Origin: Caballeronia sp. GAFFF1
GTDB lineage: Bacteria > Pseudomonadota > Gammaproteobacteria > Burkholderiales > Burkholderiaceae
Assembly: GCF_023630705.1 (NCBI RefSeq)
Contig: NZ_JALQEM010000019.1
Location: forward strand, 1 to 64,000
Direction of reading: 5' to 3'
DNA: 64,000 nucleotides
Shown here in pieces: positions 35,883-45,603 of this stretch. The notes under the pieces are model-generated. The model saw only the letters and a program-made list of their open reading frames with translations, searched no databases and was not told the DNA's origin. The position numbers were made by a program, and so were the translations under genes. Within the stretch, counting starts at the first letter, position 1, and each line of letters begins with the position of its first letter.

Positions 35883-36578
35883 TTATTTCAGGTGCTTTGC
35901 GAAGAAACCGGCCGTGCGCGTGTTCGCGAGCTTCGCCGCCGCTGCATCGTAGTGCGCGCCATGATGGCGCGCGAAGGCATGGTGACAGCCCGGATACGTG
36001 TACGCCTCGATGTTGGCGTGACCTTGCACGGCGGCCAATACGCGATTGCGCGCATCGGCATCGATGAACTCGTCCTGTTCCGCCAGATGAATGAGCAATG
36101 GCGCCTTGATCTTCGGCAACTCGTTCAAGTGCTGGTCCGTGCCGCCGCCGTAGTACGACACCGCTGCGTCGATATCGGTGCGCGCGGCCGTCAGAAACGA
36201 AAGCAGTCCGCCCAGACAGAAGCCGACCGATCCGACCTTGCCCTGCACCTGTTCTAGACCGCGCGCAAAACCGATGGTCGCGGCGATATCCTCGACGCCC
36301 GTGTTCAGGTCGAATGCGTTGTAGTACTTCATCGCCTGCTGCCATTCTGCCTCCGTCCGATCGGTGAGATTCACATTCGGCTCGATCCGCCAGAACAGGT
36401 CAGGACATAGCGCGACATAGCCTTGTCGCGCGTATTCGTCGGTGGTTTCGCGCATGTCGTCGTTGATGCCGAAAATCTCCTGCAGAACGACGATGGCAGG
36501 CGCGGGCGTTTGCGCCGGATATGCAACGTACGCGTCGAAGTCGCCATCGGGCGTCGAGATGCTGAGCATGTCGGACAT
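35883..36578 (-). CDS. Dienelactone hydrolase family protein
   Basis: An alpha/beta hydrolase of about 231 residues. The nucleophile elbow is GFCLGG with Cys, as in dienelactone hydrolases; the acid is in EQDEFIDADAR and the His in YPGCHHAF, so the Cys-Asp-His triad is complete. The start at 36578 (MSDML) is chosen over 36590 because GGAG lies 6 nt upstream of it. It is monocistronic between the two glycan regions and probably unrelated to them; its substrate is unknown. Confidence 0.88.
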   Translation of the reverse strand: MSDMLSISTPDGDFDAYVAYPAQTPAPAIVVLQEIFGINDDMRETTDEYARQGYVALCPDLFWRIEPNVNLTDRTEAEWQQAMKYYNAFDLNTGVEDIAATIGFARGLEQVQGKVGSVGFCLGGLLSFLTAARTDIDAAVSYYGGGTDQHLNELPKIKAPLLIHLAEQDEFIDADARNRVLAAVQGHANIEAYTYPGCHHAFARHHGAHYDAAAAKLANTRTAGFFAKHLK

Positions 36579-36616
36579 GTGTGTCTCCATTGAGCGGCAC
36601 TACGCTATTTCATAGG

Positions 36617-36657
36617 CGAAAAAAGAAACGCGCGCCAGCATCGAATGGCTGGCGCGC
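36617..36657 (-). terminator. Terminator of the minus-strand flippase/glycosyltransferase pair
   Basis: GCGCGCCAGC and GCTGGCGCGC (36630–36657) form a perfect 10-bp stem with an 8-nt loop. On the minus strand it is followed by GTTTCTTTTTTCGC, a good T-tract. Confidence 0.85.
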
Positions 36658-36693
36658 GCTACGCTTTTTTCCCGACGCGTAGAACTTGCCGCT

Positions 36694-37776
36694 TCAGGCC
36701 GGCGCAGGACGCGGCAAGCGTTGCGTCACATCTCGCGCGACGGCGAGATAACGCGCGGCCGTGTCCGCAAGCGTCAGGCCGTTGAGCGGCCGGTGCGCGC
36801 GCGGCTGGCCGAGCGCGGCGACGAGCGCATCCGCATAGGCTTTCGTATCGTCGGGATCGCACAGGCGCACGCTCGGAAAGTCCGACGCGAAGCTGAACGG
36901 ACGAATGGTGCTCGCGACCACGGGCACGCCGGACGCGAGCGCTTCGAGAAAGGCGATGCTATGCCCTTCCGACCGCGAAGGCATCGCAAACACATTCGAC
37001 GAGAAGAGCAGTTCCGCCACGTCCGAACGCGGACCTTGCAGGCTCACGTTCTTCGAAAGCCCGAGCTTTTCGATCAGATCGCCCACGGCCGCGTGATACG
37101 CCGGATCTTCGATCACGCCGCACAACAGCAGCCGCGCATCCGGCACGCGCTGCACCACCTGCTCGAACGCATGCACGGTCGAGAGCTGATTTTTCACCGA
37201 CGTATAGCGCCCGATCTGCACGATCTGCTGCGATGCGTGACCCGTCGTGCTCGCCGAACGCATCGAGAAGCGGGACATGTCGACGCCGTTCGGAATGAGC
37301 GTCATGGCCGGGTGACGCCCGACCGCGCCGACGTAATCGTCGATGTTCGCGGGCGACACAGCGATCACCGCGCGCGCCCGCCGCGAGAGCATGCGCTCGA
37401 CGCGCCGGAACATGCGGCTCTCGAAGTCGTTGGTCGCCGAGTGCATCACGTAGACGATCGGCACCGCGAGCGGCAGCATGCGCGCATAGAACGCGGGAAT
37501 GGTCGCGTGCGCGAAGAGCACGTCCGCCTGATACGCACGGATCGTTCGATGCAGTTCCAGCAGCTTGCCGAAGCGTCCATGCATGCGGTCCGGAAAGAGA
37601 CACTGCACGCCGTTCGCCACGAGTTCCGCTTGCAGCGCGGTGAAGTCGTCATGCGGCGGCATGAGCGACGCAATGGCGACCGTTTCGCCGCTTCTTTGCT
37701 GATGAATCGCCAGGTCTTTTGCCAATACCTCGGCGCCGGAGAGTCGCGGCGCCAGGACGAGATGTACGATGCGCAT
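36694..37776 (-). CDS. Glycosyltransferase family 4
   Basis: A GT-B-fold transferase of 360 residues beginning MRIVHLVLAPRLSGAEVLAKDL, with the linker VSPANIDDYV, IPNGVDMSRF, and the donor-binding MPSRSEGHSIAFLEALASG. The ATG at 37776 starts 1 bp after the flippase stop, so the two are an operon ending at the terminator at 36617. An upstream in-frame ATG at 37827 lies within the flippase gene. The sugar is not predictable. Confidence 0.88.
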   Translation of the reverse strand: MRIVHLVLAPRLSGAEVLAKDLAIHQQRSGETVAIASLMPPHDDFTALQAELVANGVQCLFPDRMHGRFGKLLELHRTIRAYQADVLFAHATIPAFYARMLPLAVPIVYVMHSATNDFESRMFRRVERMLSRRARAVIAVSPANIDDYVGAVGRHPAMTLIPNGVDMSRFSMRSASTTGHASQQIVQIGRYTSVKNQLSTVHAFEQVVQRVPDARLLLCGVIEDPAYHAAVGDLIEKLGLSKNVSLQGPRSDVAELLFSSNVFAMPSRSEGHSIAFLEALASGVPVVASTIRPFSFASDFPSVRLCDPDDTKAYADALVAALGQPRAHRPLNGLTLADTAARYLAVARDVTQRLPRPAPA

Positions 37777-37777
37777 T

Positions 37778-39025
37778 TCAAGCCTCCCTGACGATGCGAT
37801 AAAGCATCCACGCCGTTGCTGATGCAAGCCCCGCGGTCATGGACCACGCGATGCCCGTCACGCCCCACAGATGCGTGGCGATGGGCACCGTCACGCACAG
37901 CACGACTGCTTGCACGATGGACGCATGCGTCGCCACCTTCGGCATGCCGCTCGCGCGCAGCCACGACACGAGCACCGCGATCACCGCGCCGATCGCCATG
38001 TTGATGACGAAGATGCGAAAGAGCGGCACCGCCGACAGCCACGCCGGCCCCAGCACGAGATTGAAGAGCGGCTCGGCCGCGACGCGCAAGGCAACGACGA
38101 GCACGGTGAGGCCCACCGCCGCGAGCAGCAGGTAGCGTCGAAAGAGCTTGCGCGCCCCCGCGACGTCGCGCCGATGATGCTCGGAGAAAGTCGGAAACAG
38201 ATACTGCGACATCGCGATGGCGGCATCGGCAAGCAGCATTTGCGCGAGCTTCGACGACATCTGATAGGCGCCCAGTTGCAGCGGACCGAGCAGCTTCGCG
38301 ACAACGACCTTGTCGAACTGGTTCAGCAGAAGATTGACGACGCTGCCCGCCCAGATCCAGCGGCTGAAGTTCACGTAATGCGAAATGCCCGCGAACGAGA
38401 AGCGGATAGGCGGACGCGGCGACATGGCGGTCCATGTCAGCGTCGTCTTCAACAACTCGCCTGCAACGAGGCCGATCAGCACCGAGTACGCGCCCGCGCC
38501 CGACAACGCGCATGCGAGGCCGACAGCGCAGTCGGTGAACGCCGCCGAAGTCTCCACGCCCGCGAGCTTTTGAAAGCCGCGCTGCCGCGTGACCGTGAAG
38601 TACGCAGGCGATGCGACGCCGCGCACCATCGGCAAAACGGCGGCAAGCAAGATCAGCCCGATGGAGCCGCCCAGATGGAACTGGCTCGTCATAAACGGCG
38701 CGAGCGCGGCGATCAAGAGACCGATCACGATGCCGCGCATCGCGAGCGTCGCCCATACCGCGCCGAGCTCGCCTTGCGAGGGCGCATCGCGTCCCTGCAC
38801 GACGGCCTGCGCAAGTCCGGTATCGGACAACGCTTCCGCGATTGCGACCGCGAGCAGCGCGATGCTGACCGCGCCGATCGCTTCAGGCCCGAGAATGCGG
38901 CCGATGGCGAGAAACTTCAGCGCGACGAAGCCGCGCACGACCACTTGTTGAAGGAGCACCCAGAAGGCCGCATCGTGCTCGAACCGCGCGCGTGCTGGCA
39001 AGAAGGATAGCCGGACAGATCTCAC
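37778..39025 (-). CDS. Second oligosaccharide flippase (Wzx-like)
   Basis: A polytopic membrane protein of about 415 residues of the polysaccharide-transporter superfamily (LAIGRILGPEAIGAVSIALL, SHYVNFSRWIWAGSVVNLLLNQ with the key part NQFDKVVVAKLLGPLQLGAY). It is distinct in sequence from the flippase at 30321, suggesting it serves the EPS repeat unit. The start is a GTG at 39025 (in-frame codons further on are alternatives), since no ATG precedes the conserved region. The start site is therefore uncertain. Confidence 0.85.
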   Translation of the reverse strand: MRSVRLSFLPARARFEHDAAFWVLLQQVVVRGFVALKFLAIGRILGPEAIGAVSIALLAVAIAEALSDTGLAQAVVQGRDAPSQGELGAVWATLAMRGIVIGLLIAALAPFMTSQFHLGGSIGLILLAAVLPMVRGVASPAYFTVTRQRGFQKLAGVETSAAFTDCAVGLACALSGAGAYSVLIGLVAGELLKTTLTWTAMSPRPPIRFSFAGISHYVNFSRWIWAGSVVNLLLNQFDKVVVAKLLGPLQLGAYQMSSKLAQMLLADAAIAMSQYLFPTFSEHHRRDVAGARKLFRRYLLLAAVGLTVLVVALRVAAEPLFNLVLGPAWLSAVPLFRIFVINMAIGAVIAVLVSWLRASGMPKVATHASIVQAVVLCVTVPIATHLWGVTGIAWSMTAGLASATAWMLYRIVREA

Positions 39026-39396
39026 TCACGTTCCCCGTACTGCTGTATTTCGATTCGTGGCGCCGCGATATGTCGGTATCGCGTGCGATCCACCTTGCGC
39101 GTCGCGCCCGCGCGCCCGTCCGAATGACAGGTACGCGCGAGGTCCGCGCTTCTTTTCAGGCGACTGTGGGAAAAATAGCGTGGCAGCCGGGGTTGCGGAC
39201 GCCAACGCGTAGCACTATTCGGCAAGGGTGCGCGTTATCGCGGGTTGACGGTTGGCGTTTGGTGTTCTTCACCACATCGCGCGACGCGGATAAGCGCTGA
39301 AATATGGCCATTCAATGCGCGGGCGCGGTGTTACGTTCGATTCTCGACGAGAAACCGTGTCTGATTAGAAAACACCATGACGGATGCCACTTCACG
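39026..39396. other. Divergent intergenic region, flippase and glycosyltransferase
   Basis: 371 bp between divergent starts. No conserved gene, tRNA or clear promoter hexamers were seen. It must contain promoters for both directions. Confidence 0.45.
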
Positions 39397-40578
39397 ATGA
39401 ACGATACCGTTCTCATCATCGAGCCTGATTTCAGCGGTCACCGCTGGCGCTACGCGCAATGGGCCGCGAATGCTTATATGGAAGCAGGCTTGCGCTGCCT
39501 GATCGTCACGGAGCCGCGCAATGCCGGGCATGCGCTCGTGAAGCAGATTCAGGAGCAAGGCGGCGATGCGCTCGGCATCACGTTCGTTGCGCCGCCGGAG
39601 CACGGCACGCGCAAGGGGCTCGGGTCTATCAGCTATATGCGCGCGCATGCGAACTTCAAGCACGCCTATGCGGTAGCGAGTCGCGAACGCAAGGTGGCGC
39701 TCGTCGTCGTGCCCTATGTCGACTACTTTCTGCTCGCGTTGCCGTTTTTGCGCTCGCCGTTCGGCAACACGCCGTGGGTCGGTGTCACGATGCGCTCGAA
39801 CTTTCATCATCATCTCGTCGGCGTGCGCGCGCCGCGCCGGCCGCTTATCAATGCGGTGAAGTCGCGGCTGTTCGCGCGTGCCATTCGCGTGGGCGGCATG
39901 AAGACGCTCTTGACCATCGACCCGACGCTGCCCGACTGGTGGAAGCGCAACGGCGGCCGTGCGCACGGAACGAGCATCGACTATCTCGCCGATCCGTTTC
40001 CTGATGCGCATGCTGCCGAGCCATCGGCGGCGAGGCGCAGGCTCGGTCTCTCGAAGGGCATGCATGTGCTCGTCTATGGTGCGATCAACGATCGCAAGGG
40101 CATCTTCGAGTTGATCGAAGCATTGGCACAGCGCAAGGACGGCGTGCACACGCCGAAGCTGGTGATCGCGGGCGCTCAGGACAGCGACGTGCGCGCGCTG
40201 TTGAGCGAAGCCGCAGGCAAGCTGTTGCCCGCGCCGATCGTGCTGGACCGCTTCATTTCGAGCGAGACGGAGCTCGACCTCTTCTCTGCCTGCGATGTCG
40301 TCTGGCTGGGCTATAAAGGCCACTACGGCATGAGCGGCGTGCTCGTGCAGGCATTCCGCTTCGGCAAGCCGGTCATTGCAACGGCCGATGGACTGATCGG
40401 ATGGTTCTGTCGCACGGGCGAGCTGGGACCGGTGATCGACGATCTCACGCCGGGCTCGATCAATCGCGCGCTCGACGATGTTCTCGCGCGCCGCAAGCGC
40501 CCTGTCCGCGCCGGACATCTGCTGGAGCGCAATACGCTCGGGCAATTCAAAGAAACACTGCGCCAGGCGATCGCCTGA
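39397..40578 (+). CDS. Glycosyltransferase (GT-B fold)
   Basis: A protein of 393 residues starting MNDTVLIIEPDFSGHRWRYAQW. The second half has VLVYGAINDRKGIFELIEAL, DRFISSETELDLFSACDVVWLGY and SGVLVQAFRFGKPVIA, the donor-binding pattern of GT4-like enzymes. The family cannot be named more precisely. The ATG at 39397 begins the conserved region; an in-frame ATG at 39304 would add 31 unconserved residues. It is a single plus-strand gene convergent with the acyltransferase. Confidence 0.78.
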   Translation: MNDTVLIIEPDFSGHRWRYAQWAANAYMEAGLRCLIVTEPRNAGHALVKQIQEQGGDALGITFVAPPEHGTRKGLGSISYMRAHANFKHAYAVASRERKVALVVVPYVDYFLLALPFLRSPFGNTPWVGVTMRSNFHHHLVGVRAPRRPLINAVKSRLFARAIRVGGMKTLLTIDPTLPDWWKRNGGRAHGTSIDYLADPFPDAHAAEPSAARRRLGLSKGMHVLVYGAINDRKGIFELIEALAQRKDGVHTPKLVIAGAQDSDVRALLSEAAGKLLPAPIVLDRFISSETELDLFSACDVVWLGYKGHYGMSGVLVQAFRFGKPVIATADGLIGWFCRTGELGPVIDDLTPGSINRALDDVLARRKRPVRAGHLLERNTLGQFKETLRQAIA

Positions 40579-40633
40579 CGCAGTCAGCATCACGCCGGTT
40601 CTCGCGATGACCGCAGGAACCGGCTGATTCGCA

Positions 40634-41788
40634 TCAAGCCTGCTTTCCGACCACTTCCACCGCGTCCACCACCTTCTGCGCTTGCACTTTCCGCTTCGCG
40701 GGAAAGAGCGCATCGCGCATGCGCAGGAACGGGAACTCCACCGCACGCGTCGTCACATAACCCACCACGATCGCAATGGCGAACTGAGCCGCCATGATGA
40801 CGCCCCACGCGGGTATCGCCGGAAGATGCAGCGCGGCCGCCTTGCGAATGAGGATGTCGCCCGGTGCGAGCGCCAGCGAATGCCACAGATAAATGCCATA
40901 GGAATACACGCCGATCCACCCGATCAGCCGATAAAGCCGCGACTCGCGAATACGCCCCGAGTACTCGACCGTCAGCACGATGAGCGCGCAAAAGCCGATG
41001 GCCTGCACGGTATAACCGATGCTTTGGTCCAGCTCCACGTTGCGCGTGCCGAACACGAGCCACAACACGAGCCCCGCGACGGCCGCCAGCAACAGGCCCT
41101 TTCTCTCTGCAATGCCGCGATACACCGCAGGCTTCAGCCAATAGAGCGCGGCGAGCATGACCCCGAACAACAGGCTGTCGATGCGGTATTGCGTATAGAA
41201 GAACGTGCCGTCGAGATCGCCGTTATAGACCGCGATGGTCCGTGCAATCAGCACCGCGACGCAGATTGACGCGAGCACGCTGAGAATCGTGTTGATGCGC
41301 GTCTGCCACCGCGCGAACACGATCAGCAGTAACGGCAAGAAGAGATAGAAGTGCTCTTCGACCGCGAGGCTCCACGTCTGCGCGATCGACGAACCGAAAT
41401 AATTCTGCATGTGCGTGAGGTTCTGCACGAGGAACGTATTCGTCGGATGGCGCCCCACCAGCACGTGAAAAAGAATCAGCGCGTAGTACGCGGGCCAGAT
41501 CTTGAAAAGGCGTCGCACGATGAAGCGCGTCGCGTCGATGCGTCCTTCCTGCGCATACTGCTTGAGCAGCAGGCCGCCGACAAGAAAGCCGCTCAACGTG
41601 AAGAACAGATTCACGCCTTCGTGCCCGAAGCTCTTGAGCGGATACTCGATGGCGGCAATGAACGCGCTGCCGGTCGGGTATGAGTGAAAGTGATATCCCA
41701 TGACTGCGATGATGGCGAGTCCCCGGATGAAATCGAGCTCGATCGATCGATTGGGTCCTGGCATGCGTGTGGCGCCGAAAAGGCTCAT
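40634..41788 (-). CDS. Membrane acyltransferase (acyltransferase-3 family)
   Basis: An inner-membrane protein of 384 residues with about ten hydrophobic segments. The family opening is SIELDFIRGLAIIAVMGYHF (catalytic His in GYHF), followed by FTLSGFLVGGLLL and TWSLAVEEHFYLFLP. Such enzymes O-acetylate or O-succinylate polysaccharide repeat units (ExoZ/OafA type) using acyl groups passed across the membrane. In this position it probably decorates the EPS. Confidence 0.9.
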   Translation of the reverse strand: MSLFGATRMPGPNRSIELDFIRGLAIIAVMGYHFHSYPTGSAFIAAIEYPLKSFGHEGVNLFFTLSGFLVGGLLLKQYAQEGRIDATRFIVRRLFKIWPAYYALILFHVLVGRHPTNTFLVQNLTHMQNYFGSSIAQTWSLAVEEHFYLFLPLLLIVFARWQTRINTILSVLASICVAVLIARTIAVYNGDLDGTFFYTQYRIDSLLFGVMLAALYWLKPAVYRGIAERKGLLLAAVAGLVLWLVFGTRNVELDQSIGYTVQAIGFCALIVLTVEYSGRIRESRLYRLIGWIGVYSYGIYLWHSLALAPGDILIRKAAALHLPAIPAWGVIMAAQFAIAIVVGYVTTRAVEFPFLRMRDALFPAKRKVQAQKVVDAVEVVGKQA

Positions 41789-42302
41789 GGCCTTCCCCCC
41801 CTGTCTGCGAAGGTCTTATGCTGCTTATGTTGTATTGGATGCCTCGCCGCCGGGAGTCCTCATATCGGCGCACGCACGCGCATCGCGGATGTCATTTGGT
41901 CAATGCCGCCACTGACCCGCGAAGGCCAATTGCCGGCATGACCATAATCGTTCCGGAATAGCGGCTTGATCCGCCAGAATCGCATCGTTGCCGGACAGCG
42001 CCGCGCACGCTATGCGGCATCGACAACATATCCCTTCGCGCGCAGCGAACGGCGCCTGAGCGAGCGTGGCGCGGCGCACATGAGCATCCGTCGTTTCGCG
42101 CCGAACGCTAGTCGCAAAACGCCGCCGCGACGGCGTGCGCTTTTGCCCGCTGATATATTCGACCCACAAATACGGGGTACCCGGGGACCGTCGCTCAAGC
42201 TGATTCGAACACACAACACGCGACTCAAGGCCTCCAGGGCACGAAGCGGATCCAACCGCGAGAAGTAAAGCTCGACGAGCTTTGCCATCTAAAGAGAACG
42301 CC
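41789..42302. other. Divergent intergenic region, acyltransferase and polymerase
   Basis: 514 bp without a convincing gene; the short open frames have no ribosome site or conserved pattern. It is expected to hold promoters for the acyltransferase (leftward) and the wzy-like gene (rightward). No standout motif was found. Confidence 0.4.
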
Positions 42303-43781
42303 ATGCGCAACAAGTTCGCCGTCGTCTGGATCTGGCTATTCCTGCTTCCGCTCGCATTCGACTTCAAGGGCGCGGAAACGGCCAGCAAAGCCATCCAGAT
42401 TCTCCTCACCGTTCCCGCGATATTCGCAGGCGGCGCGCTTCTGCTGATTGCGCCACGCTTCGCGCAACGCTCGCGGCTGCGCACATGGGTCACGTCGCTC
42501 TTCATGCTGACCATCGTCGGCAGCATCGCGACGCAAATGATTCAGGGCAATGATTCGGGCAACTACATGCGCGTGATCCTGCCGTTCGCGCTCATGCTGC
42601 TCGGTTATCTCGTCGCGTGCCGTCCGTGGGATTCGCAACGCCTCGAGCAGTTCGAGCGCGCCATGTACTGGTCCATGATCGCCTCGCTGATCTTCAGCTT
42701 CGTCTATGGCATGGCCACGGGCGGCGGGCTGGAGAACGTGCGTTTTCGCATCGTATCGGTCACGTTCCTTTGTTTGCAGGGGCTGCTGCTGCATGAGTTC
42801 GTCATCGCCAAGCGCATGACCAAGTTCACGGTGCTGCTCTTTCTTGCGACCGTCGTGATCGAGCTGTTGAGCGTCACGCGCAGTCTGCTCGTCGGCACCG
42901 TGCTGCTCTTCGCTTATGCGACGTGGCTTGCCGCGCCGTCCGTCAAGCATCTCTTCACGGCGGCACTGCGCGCGATCATGATCGCCTCGCTGCTCGGCGC
43001 AATGGTCGCCGCGTCCGCCGCGTTCTTTCCCGGCGTGGCCGAGCACTGGTCGCAGCGCCTGAACTTCGCGAAAGCCACCGAATCCGGCCGCGATCCGACG
43101 ACCATCACGCGTCTTGCCGAAATGAAGGACCAGTACGATCAGACCACGTCCGACACCCTCGCGGTGCTGATCGGCAAGGGCTACGGTCACGATTATCGCT
43201 ATTCGCCGACGTACTTGCCGGACCTCGCGGGACAGTTCACGAAGAAGGACTTCTACGCGATCAAGGAATGGGCGGCGGGCCATAACTTCTGGGTCTATCA
43301 GTTCTTCGCGGGCGGCATTCTCTTCGGCATCGCATTGCCTGCCGGCGTGCTGTGGGCGCTTTACCGCGGGTCGATGGCGTACCGCTCATGGCGCAATCGC
43401 GCGCCCGACGCGATGTATCTGCCGGTGCTCGGCCGCGCGTTGCTGGTCGTGGCCGCGCTGCCGGCCACTTCCGTCGGCGGCAATCCGCTCGGCAATCGCT
43501 TCTCGGGCATCGTATTCGGCGTGGCGCTGGGTCTGCTCGTCGCGGCATTCGCGCGGATCGCTCATGCCATGCGCACGCAGTCGGTGAATCGACGTTCCTT
43601 CAGGACGCCTTACGGACGCACGCGCGACGATGTTCATGCCGACTGGCGCCCGGAATGGCGTCCGTACGGCCCGCAGCCGGAACTGATGCCCGCGCAAGCA
43701 CCGGGACTCGCGCACGAGCATCACGGCGAAAGCCGGCATGACGCGCCGCCGGGAGCGAGCAGCTTCGCACCGTCCGCATAG
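42303..43781 (+). CDS. Wzy-like polysaccharide polymerase
   Basis: A protein of 492 residues with about ten hydrophobic segments, a large soluble loop (FPGVAEHWSQRLNFAKATES to DFYAIKEWAAGHNFWVYQFF) in the place typical of O-antigen ligase/polymerase proteins, and a hydrophilic C-terminal tail of ~60 residues. The combination points to a Wzy polymerase that joins repeat units on the periplasmic side. AGAGAA precedes the ATG at 42303; the possible TTG at 42282 is less likely. A glycosyltransferase follows 56 bp downstream. Polymerases diverge strongly, so the call rests on topology and context. Confidence 0.75.
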   Translation: MRNKFAVVWIWLFLLPLAFDFKGAETASKAIQILLTVPAIFAGGALLLIAPRFAQRSRLRTWVTSLFMLTIVGSIATQMIQGNDSGNYMRVILPFALMLLGYLVACRPWDSQRLEQFERAMYWSMIASLIFSFVYGMATGGGLENVRFRIVSVTFLCLQGLLLHEFVIAKRMTKFTVLLFLATVVIELLSVTRSLLVGTVLLFAYATWLAAPSVKHLFTAALRAIMIASLLGAMVAASAAFFPGVAEHWSQRLNFAKATESGRDPTTITRLAEMKDQYDQTTSDTLAVLIGKGYGHDYRYSPTYLPDLAGQFTKKDFYAIKEWAAGHNFWVYQFFAGGILFGIALPAGVLWALYRGSMAYRSWRNRAPDAMYLPVLGRALLVVAALPATSVGGNPLGNRFSGIVFGVALGLLVAAFARIAHAMRTQSVNRRSFRTPYGRTRDDVHADWRPEWRPYGPQPELMPAQAPGLAHEHHGESRHDAPPGASSFAPSA

Positions 43782-43837
43782 AAGGCTTAGAAAAGCCAGC
43801 GGGCCCAATACGCCAACGAACCGGGGATCGTTTCGCC

Positions 43838-45046
43838 ATGAAGATTTTGCATCTGCTTTCCACTGTCGATCCGCGTGCGGGCGGCCCAACCGAAGGCGTG
43901 CTGCAAAGCGGCCTCAGCATGCGGGCGATGGGGCATGAAATCGAAGTCGTCTCGCTCGATGCGCCGGATGCGCCGTATCTCGGCGCCTTTCCGCTGCGTC
44001 TGCACGCGCTCGGACCGTCGCGCGGCTTCTATGGGCTCTGCCCGCGGCTCGTGCCGTGGCTGCAGGAGCATGCCGCGCGCTTCGATGCGGTGATCGTCAA
44101 CGGTCTCTGGCAGTACCACAGCTTCGGCGCGTGGAAAGCATTGCGCGACAGCGACGTGCCCTACTACGTGTTCCCGCACGGCATGCTCGATCCGTGGTTC
44201 AAGCGCACGTATCCGCTCAAGCATCTGAAGAAGTGCCTGTATTGGCCTTGGGCCGAGTATCGCGTATTGCGCGATGCGAGGCGCGTGCTTTTCACGACAC
44301 AGGAAGAACGCTTGCTCGCGCGCGAATCGTTCAGAATGTATCGCGCGAAGGAAGAAGTGGTGGCGTTCGGCACGCGCCAGCCGCCTGCCGATTCCACCGC
44401 GCTGCGTCAGGCGTTCCTGGCGCGATTCCCGCAGCTCGCCGGCAAGCGTTCCATTCTGTTTCTCGGCCGCATCCATGAAAAGAAGGGCTGTGATCTGCTG
44501 CTCAAGGCTTTCGCAGCCGTACGCGATATCGACGCCCGCGCGCATCTCGTGATGGCCGGCCCCGACCATAGCGAATGGGCCGCGCAACTGCGCACGCTAT
44601 CGAAGGAACTGGGCATCGAGGACCGCGTGACGTGGACGGGCATGTTGAGCGGCGATCTCAAGTGGGGCGCGTTCCGCACGAGCGATGCCTTCGCGCTGCC
44701 TTCGCATCAGGAGAACTTCGGCATCGCCGTGGCCGAGGCGCTGGGCTCCAAGCTGCCGGTGCTGATCTCGGACAAGGTCAACATCTGGCGCGAAGTGCAA
44801 GAGGATGGCGCTGGCATCGTCGCGAGCGATACGGTCGAGGGCACCATCGACGCGCTGTCGACATGGTTGCGCATGGACCCACAGGCCGCAGCCGCGATGC
44901 GCGAACAGGCGCTCGCCACCTTCATGCAACGCTTTCACGTCGAAGCCATGTCGAAGGACCTCGCACGCGTGCTACGGGAAACGGCGAACAAGCGCGACGG
45001 CGGCCTCACGCGAGGCATGCTGTCCGCGTCCTTCGAACGTTATTGA
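43838..45046 (+). CDS. Glycosyltransferase family 4
   Basis: A GT-B transferase of 402 residues beginning MKILHLLSTVDPRAGGPTEGVLQ. It shows YYVFPHGMLDPWFK (a motif of WcaC/WbaZ-like EPS glycosyltransferases), ILFLGRIHEKKGCDLLL and the donor-site ALPSHQENFGIAVAEAL with the E-x7-E arrangement. It probably adds a sugar to the EPS repeat unit and is co-transcribed with the wzy-like gene. Its 3' end overlaps the convergent lipoprotein gene by 7 bp. Confidence 0.9.
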   Translation: MKILHLLSTVDPRAGGPTEGVLQSGLSMRAMGHEIEVVSLDAPDAPYLGAFPLRLHALGPSRGFYGLCPRLVPWLQEHAARFDAVIVNGLWQYHSFGAWKALRDSDVPYYVFPHGMLDPWFKRTYPLKHLKKCLYWPWAEYRVLRDARRVLFTTQEERLLARESFRMYRAKEEVVAFGTRQPPADSTALRQAFLARFPQLAGKRSILFLGRIHEKKGCDLLLKAFAAVRDIDARAHLVMAGPDHSEWAAQLRTLSKELGIEDRVTWTGMLSGDLKWGAFRTSDAFALPSHQENFGIAVAEALGSKLPVLISDKVNIWREVQEDGAGIVASDTVEGTIDALSTWLRMDPQAAAAMREQALATFMQRFHVEAMSKDLARVLRETANKRDGGLTRGMLSASFERY

Positions 45047-45489
45047 GCCGGGCGTAAATAAGCGGCGAAGCGGTTTTGCGCCGCGATGATCTTGCTCGCG
45101 CAGTCGTCGTAATCCGAACCCCGCGCCCGTTCCGGGCCATACATGTCGCGACATTGCGCATAGAGCGCAATCGTCGCGCCATTGCCTTTCGCCACGCGCG
45201 TCGCCGAATAAACCGGCTTGCCCGACCGCGAAGGCACATCCGTCTCGATGGCCACCGCATCCGCGCGAATCACCGGCTGATTCGAATTTTCTTCGATATA
45301 GCGCTTGGTCAGCGTCCACATCGCATCGCATTGCGCGGCGTCGCGGCACGCGACGGTCGCATTGCGCTGCGCCGCATCGAGCGAGCGCTCGGAGTACGAG
45401 AATCCTTCCGCACGCTGCGCCTCCTTTTCGGCGGACGAGCATGCAGCGAGCAACAACGAAGCGAGCGCGAGAACGGTGAGCTTTTTCAC
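45040..45489 (-). CDS. Hypothetical lipoprotein
   Basis: A protein of 149 residues. The N-terminus MKKLTVLALASLLLAACSS is a textbook lipoprotein signal with Cys17. The mature part contains a Cys-rich stretch (VACRDAAQCDAMW, QCRDMYG, DDCASKI) and no recognised domain; even spacing of four or more Cys suggests disulfides in the periplasm. It stands alone on the minus strand, overlapping the end of the plus-strand glycosyltransferase by 7 bp. Confidence 0.8.
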   Translation of the reverse strand: MKKLTVLALASLLLAACSSAEKEAQRAEGFSYSERSLDAAQRNATVACRDAAQCDAMWTLTKRYIEENSNQPVIRADAVAIETDVPSRSGKPVYSATRVAKGNGATIALYAQCRDMYGPERARGSDYDDCASKIIAAQNRFAAYLRPAQ

Positions 45490-45541
45490 GGCGAATGAGC
45501 GATGAGCGGAGACGGAATGCGATTATAGCGACGACCGTTTC

Positions 45542-45580
45542 ACCAAAAGAAAACGCCGCCGGTCGTTCGACCGGCGGCGT
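45542..45580 (-). terminator. Terminator of the GMC oxidoreductase gene
   Basis: A 13-bp perfect stem (ACGCCGCCGGTCG, 45553–45565, with its complement 45568–45580) around a 2-nt loop. On the minus strand it is followed by TTTTCTTTTGG. It lies 24 bp beyond the GMC stop. Confidence 0.85.
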
Positions 45581-45603
45581 CCCCTTTCCCCAAACGCCGG
45601 CTT

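Noticed and set aside
38992..39300. 102-codon plus-strand frame between the flippase and glycosyltransferase
   Set aside because: It overlaps the flippase start and has Arg-rich, motif-free content.
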